DNA of 64,000 nt. It comes from S015-6 sp964479535. Its GTDB lineage: Bacteria; Desulfobacterota; DSWW01. Shown here piece by piece: positions 8,283 through 17,178 of the stretch. The notes under the pieces are model-generated. The model saw only the letters and a list, made by a program, of their open reading frames with translations, had not been told where the DNA came from and made no database searches. The DNA lies in assembly GCA_964479535.1 (NCBI GenBank), contig CAYZMM010000019.1:36470-100469 (forward strand), read 5' to 3'. How positions within the stretch are numbered: position 1 is the first letter of the stretch; every line of letters begins with the position of its first letter. Made by a program: the position numbers and the translations under genes.

Positions 8283-9017
8283 ATGACCCCGGATGATCTC
8301 AAGGTCCACATCCTCGGTATCGTGGGCACGCCGATCAAGGACGGAAACTGCCAGTACCTCCTCGAGCAGGCCCTGCAGGTCGCGGAATCCGGAGGGCATG
8401 CGACGACCGAGCTCCTTCACCTCGAGGACCACCGCATCGAGTACTGCATCGGCTGTGAAATGTGCCTTCGTCGGGTGCACAAGGTGCAGAAGGAGGTCGG
8501 TTACCACGTCGTGCCGGTACCTGTGGAGGCGTACAACTGCAGCATCCGGGACGACATGGAGGTCATCCACAGGAAGATGCTCGCAGCGGACGGCATCCTT
8601 CTCGCGGCGCCCGTCTACATCGCCACGATCCCCGGCCAGGTGAAGACCTTCATCGACCGGTGCCGCACGTTTGTGCACGACTTCCGGCTGCGCGGCAAGG
8701 TGGCCGCGCCCCTCACCGTCGCCTTCTACCGGAACGCGGGGGAGGACACGGCCCTGCAGACCATGGCGCTCTCCCTGCTGGCCATGGGGCTGACCCAGGT
8801 CTCCTTCGGGGCTTCCGCGGTCTCCACCCGGGAGGGCCTCGGCATACCGATCCGCGAAACCCGCTTCGCGGTCAAGGAGGATCCGGTGGGGATGACCATG
8901 ATGAACATGGCGGCCACGCAGGTGGTTCAGGCAGCCGTGCAGATGAAGGCGGGCAGGCTGGCCCTGGAAGAGGCTGGAATCTCCTTCCGGACCGGCGGCT
9001 GGACCCCTGCCCCCTGA
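8283..9017 (+). CDS. NADPH-dependent FMN reductase / flavodoxin-fold protein with CxxCxxC
   Basis: 244 residues with the flavodoxin-like FMN reductase fold: GIVGTPIKDGNCQYLLEQ near the N-terminus (FMN phosphate loop) and ILLAAPVYIATIPGQVKTFIDR, the classical flavin-contacting APVY motif. Cysteines at 55, 58 and 61 (CIGCEMC) resemble the cysteine insert of iron-sulfur flavoproteins, which use C-x2-C-x2-C plus one more cysteine to bind a 4Fe-4S cluster. It could therefore be an iron-sulfur flavoprotein rather than a plain reductase. Start ATG 8283 follows AAAGGAA. Transcribed divergently from the saccharopine-dehydrogenase-like gene with an 84 bp shared upstream region. Confidence 0.8.
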   Translation: MTPDDLKVHILGIVGTPIKDGNCQYLLEQALQVAESGGHATTELLHLEDHRIEYCIGCEMCLRRVHKVQKEVGYHVVPVPVEAYNCSIRDDMEVIHRKMLAADGILLAAPVYIATIPGQVKTFIDRCRTFVHDFRLRGKVAAPLTVAFYRNAGEDTALQTMALSLLAMGLTQVSFGASAVSTREGLGIPIRETRFAVKEDPVGMTMMNMAATQVVQAAVQMKAGRLALEEAGISFRTGGWTPAP

Positions 9018-9041
9018 TCCCCGAGCCCTGACCCGTTCTTC

Positions 9042-9809
9042 CTATGCCAAGTTGATCCGGGTGCCGCAAATCACAACCTGGTCTGCAGAGCGCTCGCAGC
9101 CCCGCTCTTCGGCCGCGGCGAGCAGACGCGTCCGGTCCGCCACCTTCAGGTCGAAGGCACCGACGCCCGGTCCGCGGCCGTCCAGCGCAGGCACGAAGCG
9201 AAGCATCCCGTTCTGGAGCTGCACCCCCGGGTCGCCGGGGCCGCACTCCGTTACGGGAAGCCCCAGAATCCGCGACCAGAGTTCGGCCAGCGCCGCGGGG
9301 TTCTCGCTCTGCAGTTCCGCTCCGACCAGGCCGCTCACCACCTCGGTCCGAACCGCCGTCCGCCAATCCGGACCGGCCGGCTCCCACATGCACATTCGAT
9401 CGGTGTAATCCGCTCCCGGAGCCACCGAATCCACGGAAAGGAGGACACCGCCCGTGTCGCGGGGATGAAAATGCGTGCAGCGATACTCCGGGTTGTCCAG
9501 GGTGAAGACGGATCGGACGCCGAGGCCGGCAATTCGCTCCCGCTCGGACACAGCATCCGCGCACTGGATCAGCACCATGTACCCCCCGTTGCCGCCTCGC
9601 CTTTCCAGGTAGCGTCCGGCCGTCGTATTCTCCTGGACCGGCGCCACCACCTCCAGGAAATCACCGTTGATCGGCATGACCGCGTTCTCGAGACCGAAAT
9701 AGATCACCAGGGGGTCCCGGTACGCCACGTCGAGACCGAGCACCGACGTGAGATCGTCCACGACCGGCTCCAGTTTCTCCGCCACCAGGCACACTTGACG
9801 TAATCGCAT
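9042..9809 (-). CDS. VOC-family (glyoxalase-like) protein
   Basis: 255 residues. The N-terminal half (RLRQVCLVAEKLEPVVDDL, then GLDVAYRDP) and the second half (GAELQSENPAALAELWSRILG) read as two vicinal-oxygen-chelate modules. Proteins of this superfamily use paired beta-alpha-beta-beta-beta units to bind a metal and act as lyases, isomerases or dioxygenases. Here the metal ligands are not obvious, so a specific reaction is not claimed. ATG 9809 was chosen at the start of the first module. It converges with the FMN reductase gene (24 bp gap). Confidence 0.7.
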   Translation of the reverse strand: MRLRQVCLVAEKLEPVVDDLTSVLGLDVAYRDPLVIYFGLENAVMPINGDFLEVVAPVQENTTAGRYLERRGGNGGYMVLIQCADAVSERERIAGLGVRSVFTLDNPEYRCTHFHPRDTGGVLLSVDSVAPGADYTDRMCMWEPAGPDWRTAVRTEVVSGLVGAELQSENPAALAELWSRILGLPVTECGPGDPGVQLQNGMLRFVPALDGRGPGVGAFDLKVADRTRLLAAAEERGCERSADQVVICGTRINLA

Positions 9810-9968
9810 GTCCGCTTCCCTCCCCTTCGGTGTCTCGATGGTTGCGCAGGACAAACATAACAGACGGCCGCGGAGACGGCAATCGCCGGCCCGGCACCGC
9901 TCGGATCACCGGCGAGTAAGGATTTCCGCGATCCAGGGCGATATACATAGGGAAGGAGGAAGCACGGG

Positions 9969-10859
9969 ATGATCTGCCCGAAGTGCGGGTTCGAGCAGCC
10001 GGATGACGTCGAATGCCTCCAGTGCGGCATCATCATCGAGAAGTACCGTGAACCCGCCGGCGCACACCCGTACCAGGCGCCGAGGCCGGAACCCGGATCT
10101 TTGAAATCCCGAACCGCGGTCCCCTGGACCCAGCTCCTCCGGCTGACCCTGCTCATCAGCATCGGCCTCTTCTCCATATCCTATCTCCTCAAGGACGACC
10201 TCCCGGACGCCGACGAGATTCTCGACGAACTTCTGCAACAGCCGGTTCAGACCCCGGTGGAGATGGACCCCTTCGAGGTCGAAGCGGACGAAATCGTCTA
10301 CACCATAGCCCCACTTCACGCCTACGAGCTCTACGGCCTCGTCGTCTCGGATCACAACTGCGGCACGTGGTGGGACATCTACCACCACGACCAGTGGAAG
10401 GACTTCATCAACGTGAAGGACCTGTGCGTGCTGTGGGGAAGCAACGTGGAGACGGAAGTCTACAAGGACATGCGGTTCACGAGCGATTCGTGGACCTGCA
10501 CGTACTACTGGCCCAATCACGAGGTCGGGGCCCGCTTCAACCACACCGGTCTGTCCAACAACCACCTGCTGAGCCACGACGAATCGGTCACCGAAGCGCT
10601 GCTGAAGGCCTCCCGGGGAGATCAGATCTATCTGCGGGGCTACCTGGCGGAATACTCCCACAGCAACGGCGCGTTTCATCGAGGAACGAGCGTGGACCGC
10701 ACCGATGCGGGGAACGGTGCCTGCGAGACGATCTTTGTGAAGGACTTCGAGATCCTCCGGATGGGCAATCCGTTCTGGCGGACCACCTTCACGGTTTCGA
10801 AATACGGGATCGTGGCGAGCCTGCTCCTCATCGTCATCCGCTTCTTCCGATCGGCGTGA
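9969..10859 (+). CDS. Zinc-ribbon membrane protein with extracytoplasmic domain
   Basis: 296 residues. The first 25 residues form a zinc ribbon (CPKCGFEQPDDVECLQCG), followed by a proline-rich linker. A transmembrane helix comes next (LLRLTLLISIGLFSISYLL, about residues 55-73). A soluble domain of about 190 residues follows, rich in Tyr/Trp/His, and a hydrophobic C-terminal segment (YGIVASLLLIVIRFF) ends the protein. GGAAGGAGGAAGCACGGG precedes ATG 9969. Function unknown. The amino-terminal zinc ribbon would face the cytoplasm and the large domain the periplasm. Confidence 0.7.
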   Translation: MICPKCGFEQPDDVECLQCGIIIEKYREPAGAHPYQAPRPEPGSLKSRTAVPWTQLLRLTLLISIGLFSISYLLKDDLPDADEILDELLQQPVQTPVEMDPFEVEADEIVYTIAPLHAYELYGLVVSDHNCGTWWDIYHHDQWKDFINVKDLCVLWGSNVETEVYKDMRFTSDSWTCTYYWPNHEVGARFNHTGLSNNHLLSHDESVTEALLKASRGDQIYLRGYLAEYSHSNGAFHRGTSVDRTDAGNGACETIFVKDFEILRMGNPFWRTTFTVSKYGIVASLLLIVIRFFRSA

Positions 10860-11011
10860 CGCCGAACCACGGGCAGCCTACCTTATGGGCCGGGCGGGCG
10901 ATCGCTTCGCTCCGCTCGCAACATCCGTATTCAACGCGTATACAGAAAGGCAGGATCTTTCTTTACAACACGACAATCCCTCTTGTACTTTTGTCCAAAA
11001 GGAGGAACGCG

Positions 11012-13312
11012 ATGATGAGGCGTCCCGATGGACAGAATGCGGATGGGGTTGTACGGGCCGAGGTTCTCATTGCCTGTGTCATGTGTTCGTTGCTGCTCTT
11101 CAGCGGATGTTCGAACGGGGGAGACGGTGAGAGTGGATCCGTCCACAACAGGGGGCAACACCCGCTGCCCACCTATGACGACAAGCCTTCCCTTTCATCC
11201 TTCTTCGTGGCTTACGAGAACCCTGTCGAGCCCCAGGTCTCGGGTTACGCCCTGCCGTTGCATCTGGACAGGGTCGAGAACTATGGGTACATGAACACGC
11301 TGTTCGACCTGGAGGCGGTCGGTCCCATGCTCGCGGGAAACGGGTTCGCCATCCTGGAATACACCTTCGGGGCTCCGTGGATCGACGAGCAGAACGATGA
11401 CGACATGGTCGTACCTTACGCGTTGCTGCGCAAGATGGACGTTCCCATCTTCGTTTCTGCAGACACGCTCCTTCACCTGTATCACGTCCAGTTCGACGAA
11501 ACGCTGAAGGATCTCGAGGAGAGGGAGTTCTCCGGCGACATCCGGGATCTGACAGAGGTCCTGTTGGCCGAAGCGCTCGTCCAGCACGAACGTCACGAGG
11601 GGGATCTCAGGGAAGCTGCGAGACGTAATGTGGCCTATCTCGCCGTTGCGGCGCACCTGATCGACCCCGATTCGCAGATCCCGGAACTCGTACGCGGTCC
11701 GGTGGAGGGCGAAGTCGGAAAGATCCGGGCGCACGCGGGTTTCGCGCCGAGTGACATCTTCGTCTACGAAGAGGACTATTCTCAGTACGTTCCGAGAGGC
11801 CACTACACCCGAAGCGAGCGGTTGGAGAGGTATTTCAGAACCCTCATGTGGTACGGCCGGATCGCGTTCCTGCTGAAAGGCGCGGAGAACTGGGGGGCCG
11901 GCGGCGACGCACTGATCCGTCTTTACGATGCCAGGATACAGACCCTGCAGGCCGTGCTTCTGGCCCTTTCGCTCAACAGCGTTCAAGTGGAGGAACGAAC
12001 CGGACGGGCAATCTGGGATCGGATCTATGCCGTCACGTCCTTCTACGTGGGACTGGCGGACGATTTGACGCCCTACGAATACCTCGGGGCCATCAACGAG
12101 GTCTTTGTGAACGGTTTTGCGGTGACAGACCTGGAGGATGAAGACAACTTCTTTGCTCTCAAGACCGAGCTGGGGCTGCTCCGTTCCCCCGAGATCTTCG
12201 GCGGAACCGGAAACGCCATGGTCACGCCGCCCGTCACGCCGGGGGCACTGGACGAAGTGCTGGCCAAGACCAAGGGCATGCGATTCATGGGGCAACGATT
12301 CGTGCCGGACTCCTACATGTTTCAGCATCTGGTCTTCCCGGAAGTCCTGGACTACACAGGCAGCGGCGAGCCGGAACCCTTCACCTACGGGTTGACCGGG
12401 GTGCGCGGGGCCAGGTGCTACCCGAGGGGCCTGGATGTGATGTCCATCCTCGGCTCGGAGAGAGCCAGGGAGATCCTGATCGCAGAGGGGGACACCGAAT
12501 ACGTCGACTACGATCGGAAATACGGAGAGCTTCGCACGGAATTCGACGAACTCGGCGTGTCGGAGTGGACCCGGAATCTCTACTGGGGCTGGCTGTACGC
12601 ACTGAGGGCCCTGATCGGCGGTTTCGGGGAGGGATACCCATCCTTTATGCGCACCGAGGCATGGGACAAGAAGTCCCTCAACGCCGCCCTGGCATCCTGG
12701 ACCGAACTCCGGCACGACACCATCCTCTACGCCAAGCAGAGCCTAACACCCGGGGAAACCAGCATTCCGCCGGAGGTGACCGGCTACGTGGAGCCCGTAC
12801 CGGAGTTCTACGGCAGGCTGTTGGCCCTGACGAGAATGACCCGGGAAGGCCTGGCCGACTTCGCGGTCCTTTCAACGGATGCGGAACAGAGGATGCTCGC
12901 CTTGGAGGAGATCCTCCTTCGACTGATTCAGATCGCCAGCATGGAACTGACGAACCAGGCCCTGTCGGAGGACGACCATGCGTTCATCAGGACCTTCGCC
13001 GCACAGCTTGAAAACGTCATCCTGGGCGTGGGAGACGAAGGCTTGAGGACGACGCTCGTTGCGGACGTGCATACCCACGGCGTGGAAGGCAAGGTAGTCG
13101 AAGAGGCTGTAGGAAACGTGGATCTCATCGTCGTCGCGTGTCCCGGGCCCGACGACGCGGTCTTCCTCGCTGCAGGTCCGGTGCTGTCCTACTACGAGTT
13201 CAAACATCCCATGAACGACAGGCTTACCGACGAGGCCTGGCGCGAGCTGCTCGCTTCTCCCGGCAGGCCCGAAAGACCGCCCTGGTTCCGGCCCCTCGTC
13301 AAAGGGCCATAG
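11012..13312 (+). CDS. DUF3160 family lipoprotein
   Basis: 766 residues. An N-terminal hydrophobic segment ends in a lipobox (LLLFSGC), so it is probably lipidated at that cysteine and anchored to the envelope. The body matches DUF3160: PIFVSADTLLHLYHVQFDETL early on, FVPDSYMFQHLVFP then YPRGLDVMSILGSERA in the middle, and DVHTHGVEGKVVEEAVG and YYEFKHPMNDRLTDEAW near the end. The family has no assigned activity. ATG 11012 follows AAGGAGG; a second ATG at 11015 is equally possible. The nearest neighbours are unrelated and it appears monocistronic. Confidence 0.8.
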   Translation: MMRRPDGQNADGVVRAEVLIACVMCSLLLFSGCSNGGDGESGSVHNRGQHPLPTYDDKPSLSSFFVAYENPVEPQVSGYALPLHLDRVENYGYMNTLFDLEAVGPMLAGNGFAILEYTFGAPWIDEQNDDDMVVPYALLRKMDVPIFVSADTLLHLYHVQFDETLKDLEEREFSGDIRDLTEVLLAEALVQHERHEGDLREAARRNVAYLAVAAHLIDPDSQIPELVRGPVEGEVGKIRAHAGFAPSDIFVYEEDYSQYVPRGHYTRSERLERYFRTLMWYGRIAFLLKGAENWGAGGDALIRLYDARIQTLQAVLLALSLNSVQVEERTGRAIWDRIYAVTSFYVGLADDLTPYEYLGAINEVFVNGFAVTDLEDEDNFFALKTELGLLRSPEIFGGTGNAMVTPPVTPGALDEVLAKTKGMRFMGQRFVPDSYMFQHLVFPEVLDYTGSGEPEPFTYGLTGVRGARCYPRGLDVMSILGSERAREILIAEGDTEYVDYDRKYGELRTEFDELGVSEWTRNLYWGWLYALRALIGGFGEGYPSFMRTEAWDKKSLNAALASWTELRHDTILYAKQSLTPGETSIPPEVTGYVEPVPEFYGRLLALTRMTREGLADFAVLSTDAEQRMLALEEILLRLIQIASMELTNQALSEDDHAFIRTFAAQLENVILGVGDEGLRTTLVADVHTHGVEGKVVEEAVGNVDLIVVACPGPDDAVFLAAGPVLSYYEFKHPMNDRLTDEAWRELLASPGRPERPPWFRPLVKGP

Positions 13313-13315
13313 AAA

Positions 13316-13393
13316 TAGGGGACGTTGTTTAATACGTTAACTTCTGGCCTTTGTCTGACCGACGGAAGTTAATCTATTCAACAACGTCCCCTA
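13316..13393. repeat. Palindromic REP-like element 1 (GGGGACGTTGTT type)
   Basis: Two 29-bp arms, 13316-13344 and 13365-13393, are inverted copies with 26 of 29 positions matching. The arms begin TAGGGGACGTTGTT and are separated by 20 bp. It sits between the convergent DUF3160 gene and acyl-CoA synthetase gene, where it could also act as a bidirectional terminator. It shares the GGGGAC outer core with the palindromes at 21588 and 42187. Confidence 0.75.
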
Positions 13394-13433
13394 AATTGTT
13401 TCTAAATTGTTTCCCGGCTTCGCGAACGACGTT

Positions 13434-15146
13434 TTAGGCGGTTTCGATCCTGGAGGCCTCCTCCAGGCCCAGCTCCTTGATGGCGGCCTCCCGCATCTTG
13501 AACTTCTGTATCTTGCCCGTCACGGTCATGGGAAAATCTTCGGCGCTGCTCACGAATTTCCAGTACTTCGGCACCTTGAAATGGGCGATCTTTCCCTTGC
13601 AGAAGGCCTTCATGTCCTCATCGGAGAGGGCCCGGCCCTCCTTCGGCAGGACCCAGGCCATCAGCTCCTCGCCGTATTTCACGTCCGGCACGCCGAGGAC
13701 GTAGACGTCCACGACCTTCGGGTGGGTCAACAGGAACTCCTCGATCTCTCTCGGGTAGAGGTTCTCCCCTCCACGAATCACCATCTCCTTGATCCGGCCC
13801 GTGATCTTCACATACCCTTCCTCGTCCATGGTGCCCAGATCGCCGCTGTGCAGCCACCGGCTCTTGTCGATCGTGTCCGCCGTGGCCTCCGGGTTGTTGT
13901 AATAGCGGCTCATCACCTGGTATCCCCGGAAGCAGAGCTCGCCCTGCTCTTTCCTGGAAACGGGCCTGCCCGTAGCCGGGTCGACGATCTTGAGCTCCTG
14001 CCACGGCATCACCCGTCCCACCGTGGAGACCCGCCGTTCCAGCGAGTCCTCGATACGGGTCATGGTCGTGACCGGTGAGGCCTCGGTCTGGCCGTAGGCG
14101 ATGACCACCTCCTTCATGTTCATCTTGCCGATCACCTCCTCCATCGTCTTGGTCGGGCAGGGGGCCCCGGCCATGATGCCGGTCCGCAATGTGGAGAGGT
14201 CGTACTGATCGAAGTCGGGGAGGTTGAGCTCGGCGATGAACATGGTCGGCACGCCGTGCAGGGCCGTGCACTTCTCCTGCTGCACGGCTTCGAAGACGGG
14301 AACCGGATCGAAGATCGGACAGGGGATCACCATGGTCGCGCCCGTGGACACACAGGCGAGGTTGGACATGACCATGCCGAAGCAGTGATAGAACGGAACC
14401 GGAATACACAGGCGGTCCTTCTCGGTGAGCCGCATGACCTGCGCCACGTGGTACCCGTTGTTGAGAATGTTGAAGTGGGTCAGCGTGACGCCCTTCGGAA
14501 ACCCGGTCGTTCCGGACGTGTACTGAATGTTGATATCGTCGTCCGGGTCCAGACCGGGGGCGATCCGGTTCAGGTCCTCATCCGGAACCTTCTTTCCGCC
14601 GTCCAGAATGTCCTCGAAGCGGAAGGTCCCCGTCTCCTCTCCGTCGACGAGGACGACGTTCTTGAGCGCCGGCAGTGCCGGAGCATTCAGCACCCCGGGC
14701 GCGGAACCTGGTATTTCGGGACAGAGTTCGAGCAACATCTCGTAGTAACGGGACGTCTTGAAGGCGTGCATCAGCACCAGCGTCTCGGTGCCGGACTGCT
14801 CCAGAGCGTACTTGAGCTCATGGGTCCGGTAGGCGGGGTTGATGTTCACCAGGATCGCCCCGATCTTGGACGTTGCGAACTGCGTGGCCACCCATTCCCA
14901 GCAGTTGACCGCCCAGATCCCGACCCGGTCCCCCTTCTTCACACCGATCCTGAGGAAACCCTTCGCCAGCTGATCGGTCAGGCGATCGAACTCGCCGTAG
15001 GTGAACCGCACGTTCTGGTGAACGGAAACGAGCGATTCCTTCTCCGGGAACTTCTCGACGCTCCCCTTCAGGCAAGCTCCAATGGTCATGTAGAGCAGCG
15101 GTGTTTCCACCCTTCCGTGGTCGTAGCTCGCGCTTCCAGATCCCAT
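13434..15146 (-). CDS. AMP-forming acyl-CoA synthetase
   Basis: 570-residue member of the ANL superfamily. The phosphate-binding motif YTSGTTGFPKG is at residues 209-219, the A8 hinge motif (GRIKEMVIRGGENLYP) lies in the C-terminal third, and the catalytic Lys of A10 is in MTVTGKIQK near the end. It activates a carboxylic acid with ATP and CoA in the cytoplasm. Overall features resemble medium/long-chain or aryl acid ligases; substrate unknown. ATG 15146 has AGGAGGTCTTT upstream. It is the last gene of the 20497-to-13434 operon, starting 14 bp after the preceding gene. It could supply acyl-CoA to the beta-oxidation genes further right (speculative). Confidence 0.88.
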   Translation of the reverse strand: MGSGSASYDHGRVETPLLYMTIGACLKGSVEKFPEKESLVSVHQNVRFTYGEFDRLTDQLAKGFLRIGVKKGDRVGIWAVNCWEWVATQFATSKIGAILVNINPAYRTHELKYALEQSGTETLVLMHAFKTSRYYEMLLELCPEIPGSAPGVLNAPALPALKNVVLVDGEETGTFRFEDILDGGKKVPDEDLNRIAPGLDPDDDINIQYTSGTTGFPKGVTLTHFNILNNGYHVAQVMRLTEKDRLCIPVPFYHCFGMVMSNLACVSTGATMVIPCPIFDPVPVFEAVQQEKCTALHGVPTMFIAELNLPDFDQYDLSTLRTGIMAGAPCPTKTMEEVIGKMNMKEVVIAYGQTEASPVTTMTRIEDSLERRVSTVGRVMPWQELKIVDPATGRPVSRKEQGELCFRGYQVMSRYYNNPEATADTIDKSRWLHSGDLGTMDEEGYVKITGRIKEMVIRGGENLYPREIEEFLLTHPKVVDVYVLGVPDVKYGEELMAWVLPKEGRALSDEDMKAFCKGKIAHFKVPKYWKFVSSAEDFPMTVTGKIQKFKMREAAIKELGLEEASRIETA

Positions 15147-15160
15147 AAAGACCTCCTCCT

Positions 15161-16225
15161 TCAAATGATCCGCTCTTCGTCGAGCAGTTGTAAGCTCTTG
15201 AGCTTCCAGTAGTTTCCACCGGGCACGATCGTCAGCCGGGCCCGGTAGGCGTTGCAGCGATAGTGAACATGGCCGGAGTGGCTCACCGATCCGTACACGT
15301 CCCAGGACGCCACCATGGTGACGCCACCGTCCTCGACACCTTCCATCGATTCGATGGACTGGATGTCCAGTCGGTCGATGAGGGTCGAGGCCCCTTCGGT
15401 CCCATCCATGCGCATGGACTGCCGGTTCTGCAGGTAGACATCGTTCAGGAATTCCCCGGAAACGCTGCGCGCCAGGAAGTCGTAGACCTCCTCGTCCGTA
15501 TCCAGCATGAAGGCCCGGTATGTGTTCAGCATCAACCCGTGAAGGATCCGCTTCGCCTCCCGGTCCGAAAGCACCTCCTGCCGGAGGATCTTCTTCTCGA
15601 TCGGAAACCGACCCACGGCACTCCCGCAGAGGCCACCCGCGATCAGGGCCGTCGCACACAGAAGGATCCCTCGCCTCCGGGCCCGCGGCCGGAGGCTGAT
15701 GAACCAGGCGGCGGGCAGGAGCAGGAGGGTCCGCCACCGATCCAGGAACCCGAGGCCCGCCCGCCCGAACCCCCTCTCCGCATCCGGCCCCGCTTCCGGC
15801 CCGGGGACCGTCGCCTCCCGCTGTGTCGGACGCAGGACCATGCGGTGCACGGCACCGCCGGCCAGCCGGATCCGAACCAGCGCATCCGTCATCGTCTGCT
15901 CGAGCCCTTCGATACGGATGCGAGCCCCCGCCAGGCCTCCGTCCCTGCAGACCATGTTCCATGTCTCGATGACCGCGCTTCCCGTAACGAACCGCTTCCT
16001 CGGCGTGGTCATCCGGCACTCCTCCGGAAACACGGGTGTGAACCGGGCCGGAAGGCTCTGATAGCGGGGCACCTTCCAGACGACCCTCACGTTTCCGGAA
16101 TCGCTTTCCTCCATTTCGAGGGAGGCCGGGCGAATGTTGTCCGCCCGGGCATCCGTGCATGCCGCAAAGCAGCCCGCACATCCCGCCGCTACCACCAGAA
16201 AGGATACAAGCGCTCCAGCCAGCAT
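15161..16225 (-). CDS. Uncharacterised envelope protein with central membrane segments
   Basis: 354 residues. An N-terminal hydrophobic signal (AGALVSFLVVAAGCAGCFAA) is followed by an extracytoplasmic domain of about 140 residues, a hydrophobic pair (TLLLLPAAWFISL and GILLCATALIAGGLCGSA), and a C-terminal domain of about 150 residues. The second domain ends with a beta-rich stretch (ARLTIVPGGNYWKLKSLQLL). Not recognised. A PpiC-type isomerase gene lies immediately upstream (33 bp gap), a pairing also found beside HupE/UreJ-type membrane proteins. That suggests this is a periplasm-exposed membrane protein that may need the chaperone (inference). Confidence 0.65.
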   Translation of the reverse strand: MLAGALVSFLVVAAGCAGCFAACTDARADNIRPASLEMEESDSGNVRVVWKVPRYQSLPARFTPVFPEECRMTTPRKRFVTGSAVIETWNMVCRDGGLAGARIRIEGLEQTMTDALVRIRLAGGAVHRMVLRPTQREATVPGPEAGPDAERGFGRAGLGFLDRWRTLLLLPAAWFISLRPRARRRGILLCATALIAGGLCGSAVGRFPIEKKILRQEVLSDREAKRILHGLMLNTYRAFMLDTDEEVYDFLARSVSGEFLNDVYLQNRQSMRMDGTEGASTLIDRLDIQSIESMEGVEDGGVTMVASWDVYGSVSHSGHVHYRCNAYRARLTIVPGGNYWKLKSLQLLDEERII

Positions 16226-16258
16226 GTTCGAAGAACCCGTTTCCGTGAAAGCGAAGCC

Positions 16259-17164
16259 TCAGTTCTCTGTTCTGGACCGGTTCAAATCGAGATCGTAGGG
16301 CATACCCTCGAGAAGCACACGATACTTCGAGCGAAGCTCCTGGTAGGCCTTCTGCGACCCTTCCCTTTGCTTCGCTGCCATCCAGTCGGCCGCAAGTCGG
16401 TCCTCGATCTCCGCGAGAGCGGGAAGCCGGGTGTCCGTTCGCTCATGAACATAGACCGCGTGAAGGCCGTATGCGGATCTCACCGGGCCGTGCCAGGAGC
16501 CGGCCGAAAGGGCCTTCAGCGTGTTCGCGAACTCCGTTCCGAACCGGCCCTCGATTTCCCGGGCGTCGCACCTCTCGCAGCGGGACGGAAGCATGGACGG
16601 GTCACCCATTTCGTGGGTGGCTGACGGGAAGTCGCCCTTCTCGCTCAACCATTCGAGAAGCACCCTCACCGCCTCCTCGGCGCCCTCGACGCCCCGCTTG
16701 TCGGTGCTGAAGAAGACCTGGGTGATGGTCGCACGCCACGGCACCGCGTACTGAGGTGCGTTCTGTTCGAAATAGCGTCGCAGTCCTTCAGCCGAGGGCT
16801 CGGCCAGGGTCGAGAGGTCCTTGAAGAGAAACTCCATCTTCTGGGCCAGGCGGCGGCGCACCACCATGTCATCCTTGTCCAGTCCCATCCGGACCGCCTC
16901 CCGCTCCAGGATCCTCTCCCGGATGAGCTGGTTGACCTGGCCGCGAAGGTCCTGAGCCGTCGGCTCCCGGCCCATCCGCCTCTTCCACAGGGTCCGGAAC
17001 CACTCGATGTCGGCGGAGGATACCTCGACGAGGTAGGGATCCTCCTCAGCCTGTCGCGATCCTCGGTCCAGGAACGCGTGGAGCCCGAATACAGCGAAAC
17101 CGAGGATGAACAGATGCAGCAGGGGCTCCGTGACCCAGCGTCGCAACGGCGGCCGTCCTTCCAT
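16259..17164 (-). CDS. PpiC-type (parvulin) peptidyl-prolyl cis-trans isomerase, membrane anchored
   Basis: 301 residues. A short cytoplasmic N-terminus is followed by one membrane helix (LLHLFILGFAVFGLHAFL, residues about 13-30). A SurA/PpiC-like helical region follows (VNQLIRERILEREAVRMGL) and then a parvulin-like domain (TITQVFFSTDKRG ... GPVRSAYGLHAVYVHER). The parvulin SAYGLHxVxV signature is clear. It should fold or chaperone envelope proteins on the periplasmic face. Start ATG 17164 lies 14 bp after the stop of the iron-sulfur gene. Part of the six-gene minus operon. Confidence 0.8.
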   Translation of the reverse strand: MEGRPPLRRWVTEPLLHLFILGFAVFGLHAFLDRGSRQAEEDPYLVEVSSADIEWFRTLWKRRMGREPTAQDLRGQVNQLIRERILEREAVRMGLDKDDMVVRRRLAQKMEFLFKDLSTLAEPSAEGLRRYFEQNAPQYAVPWRATITQVFFSTDKRGVEGAEEAVRVLLEWLSEKGDFPSATHEMGDPSMLPSRCERCDAREIEGRFGTEFANTLKALSAGSWHGPVRSAYGLHAVYVHERTDTRLPALAEIEDRLAADWMAAKQREGSQKAYQELRSKYRVLLEGMPYDLDLNRSRTEN

Positions 17165-17178
17165 TACGTCTTCCCTGT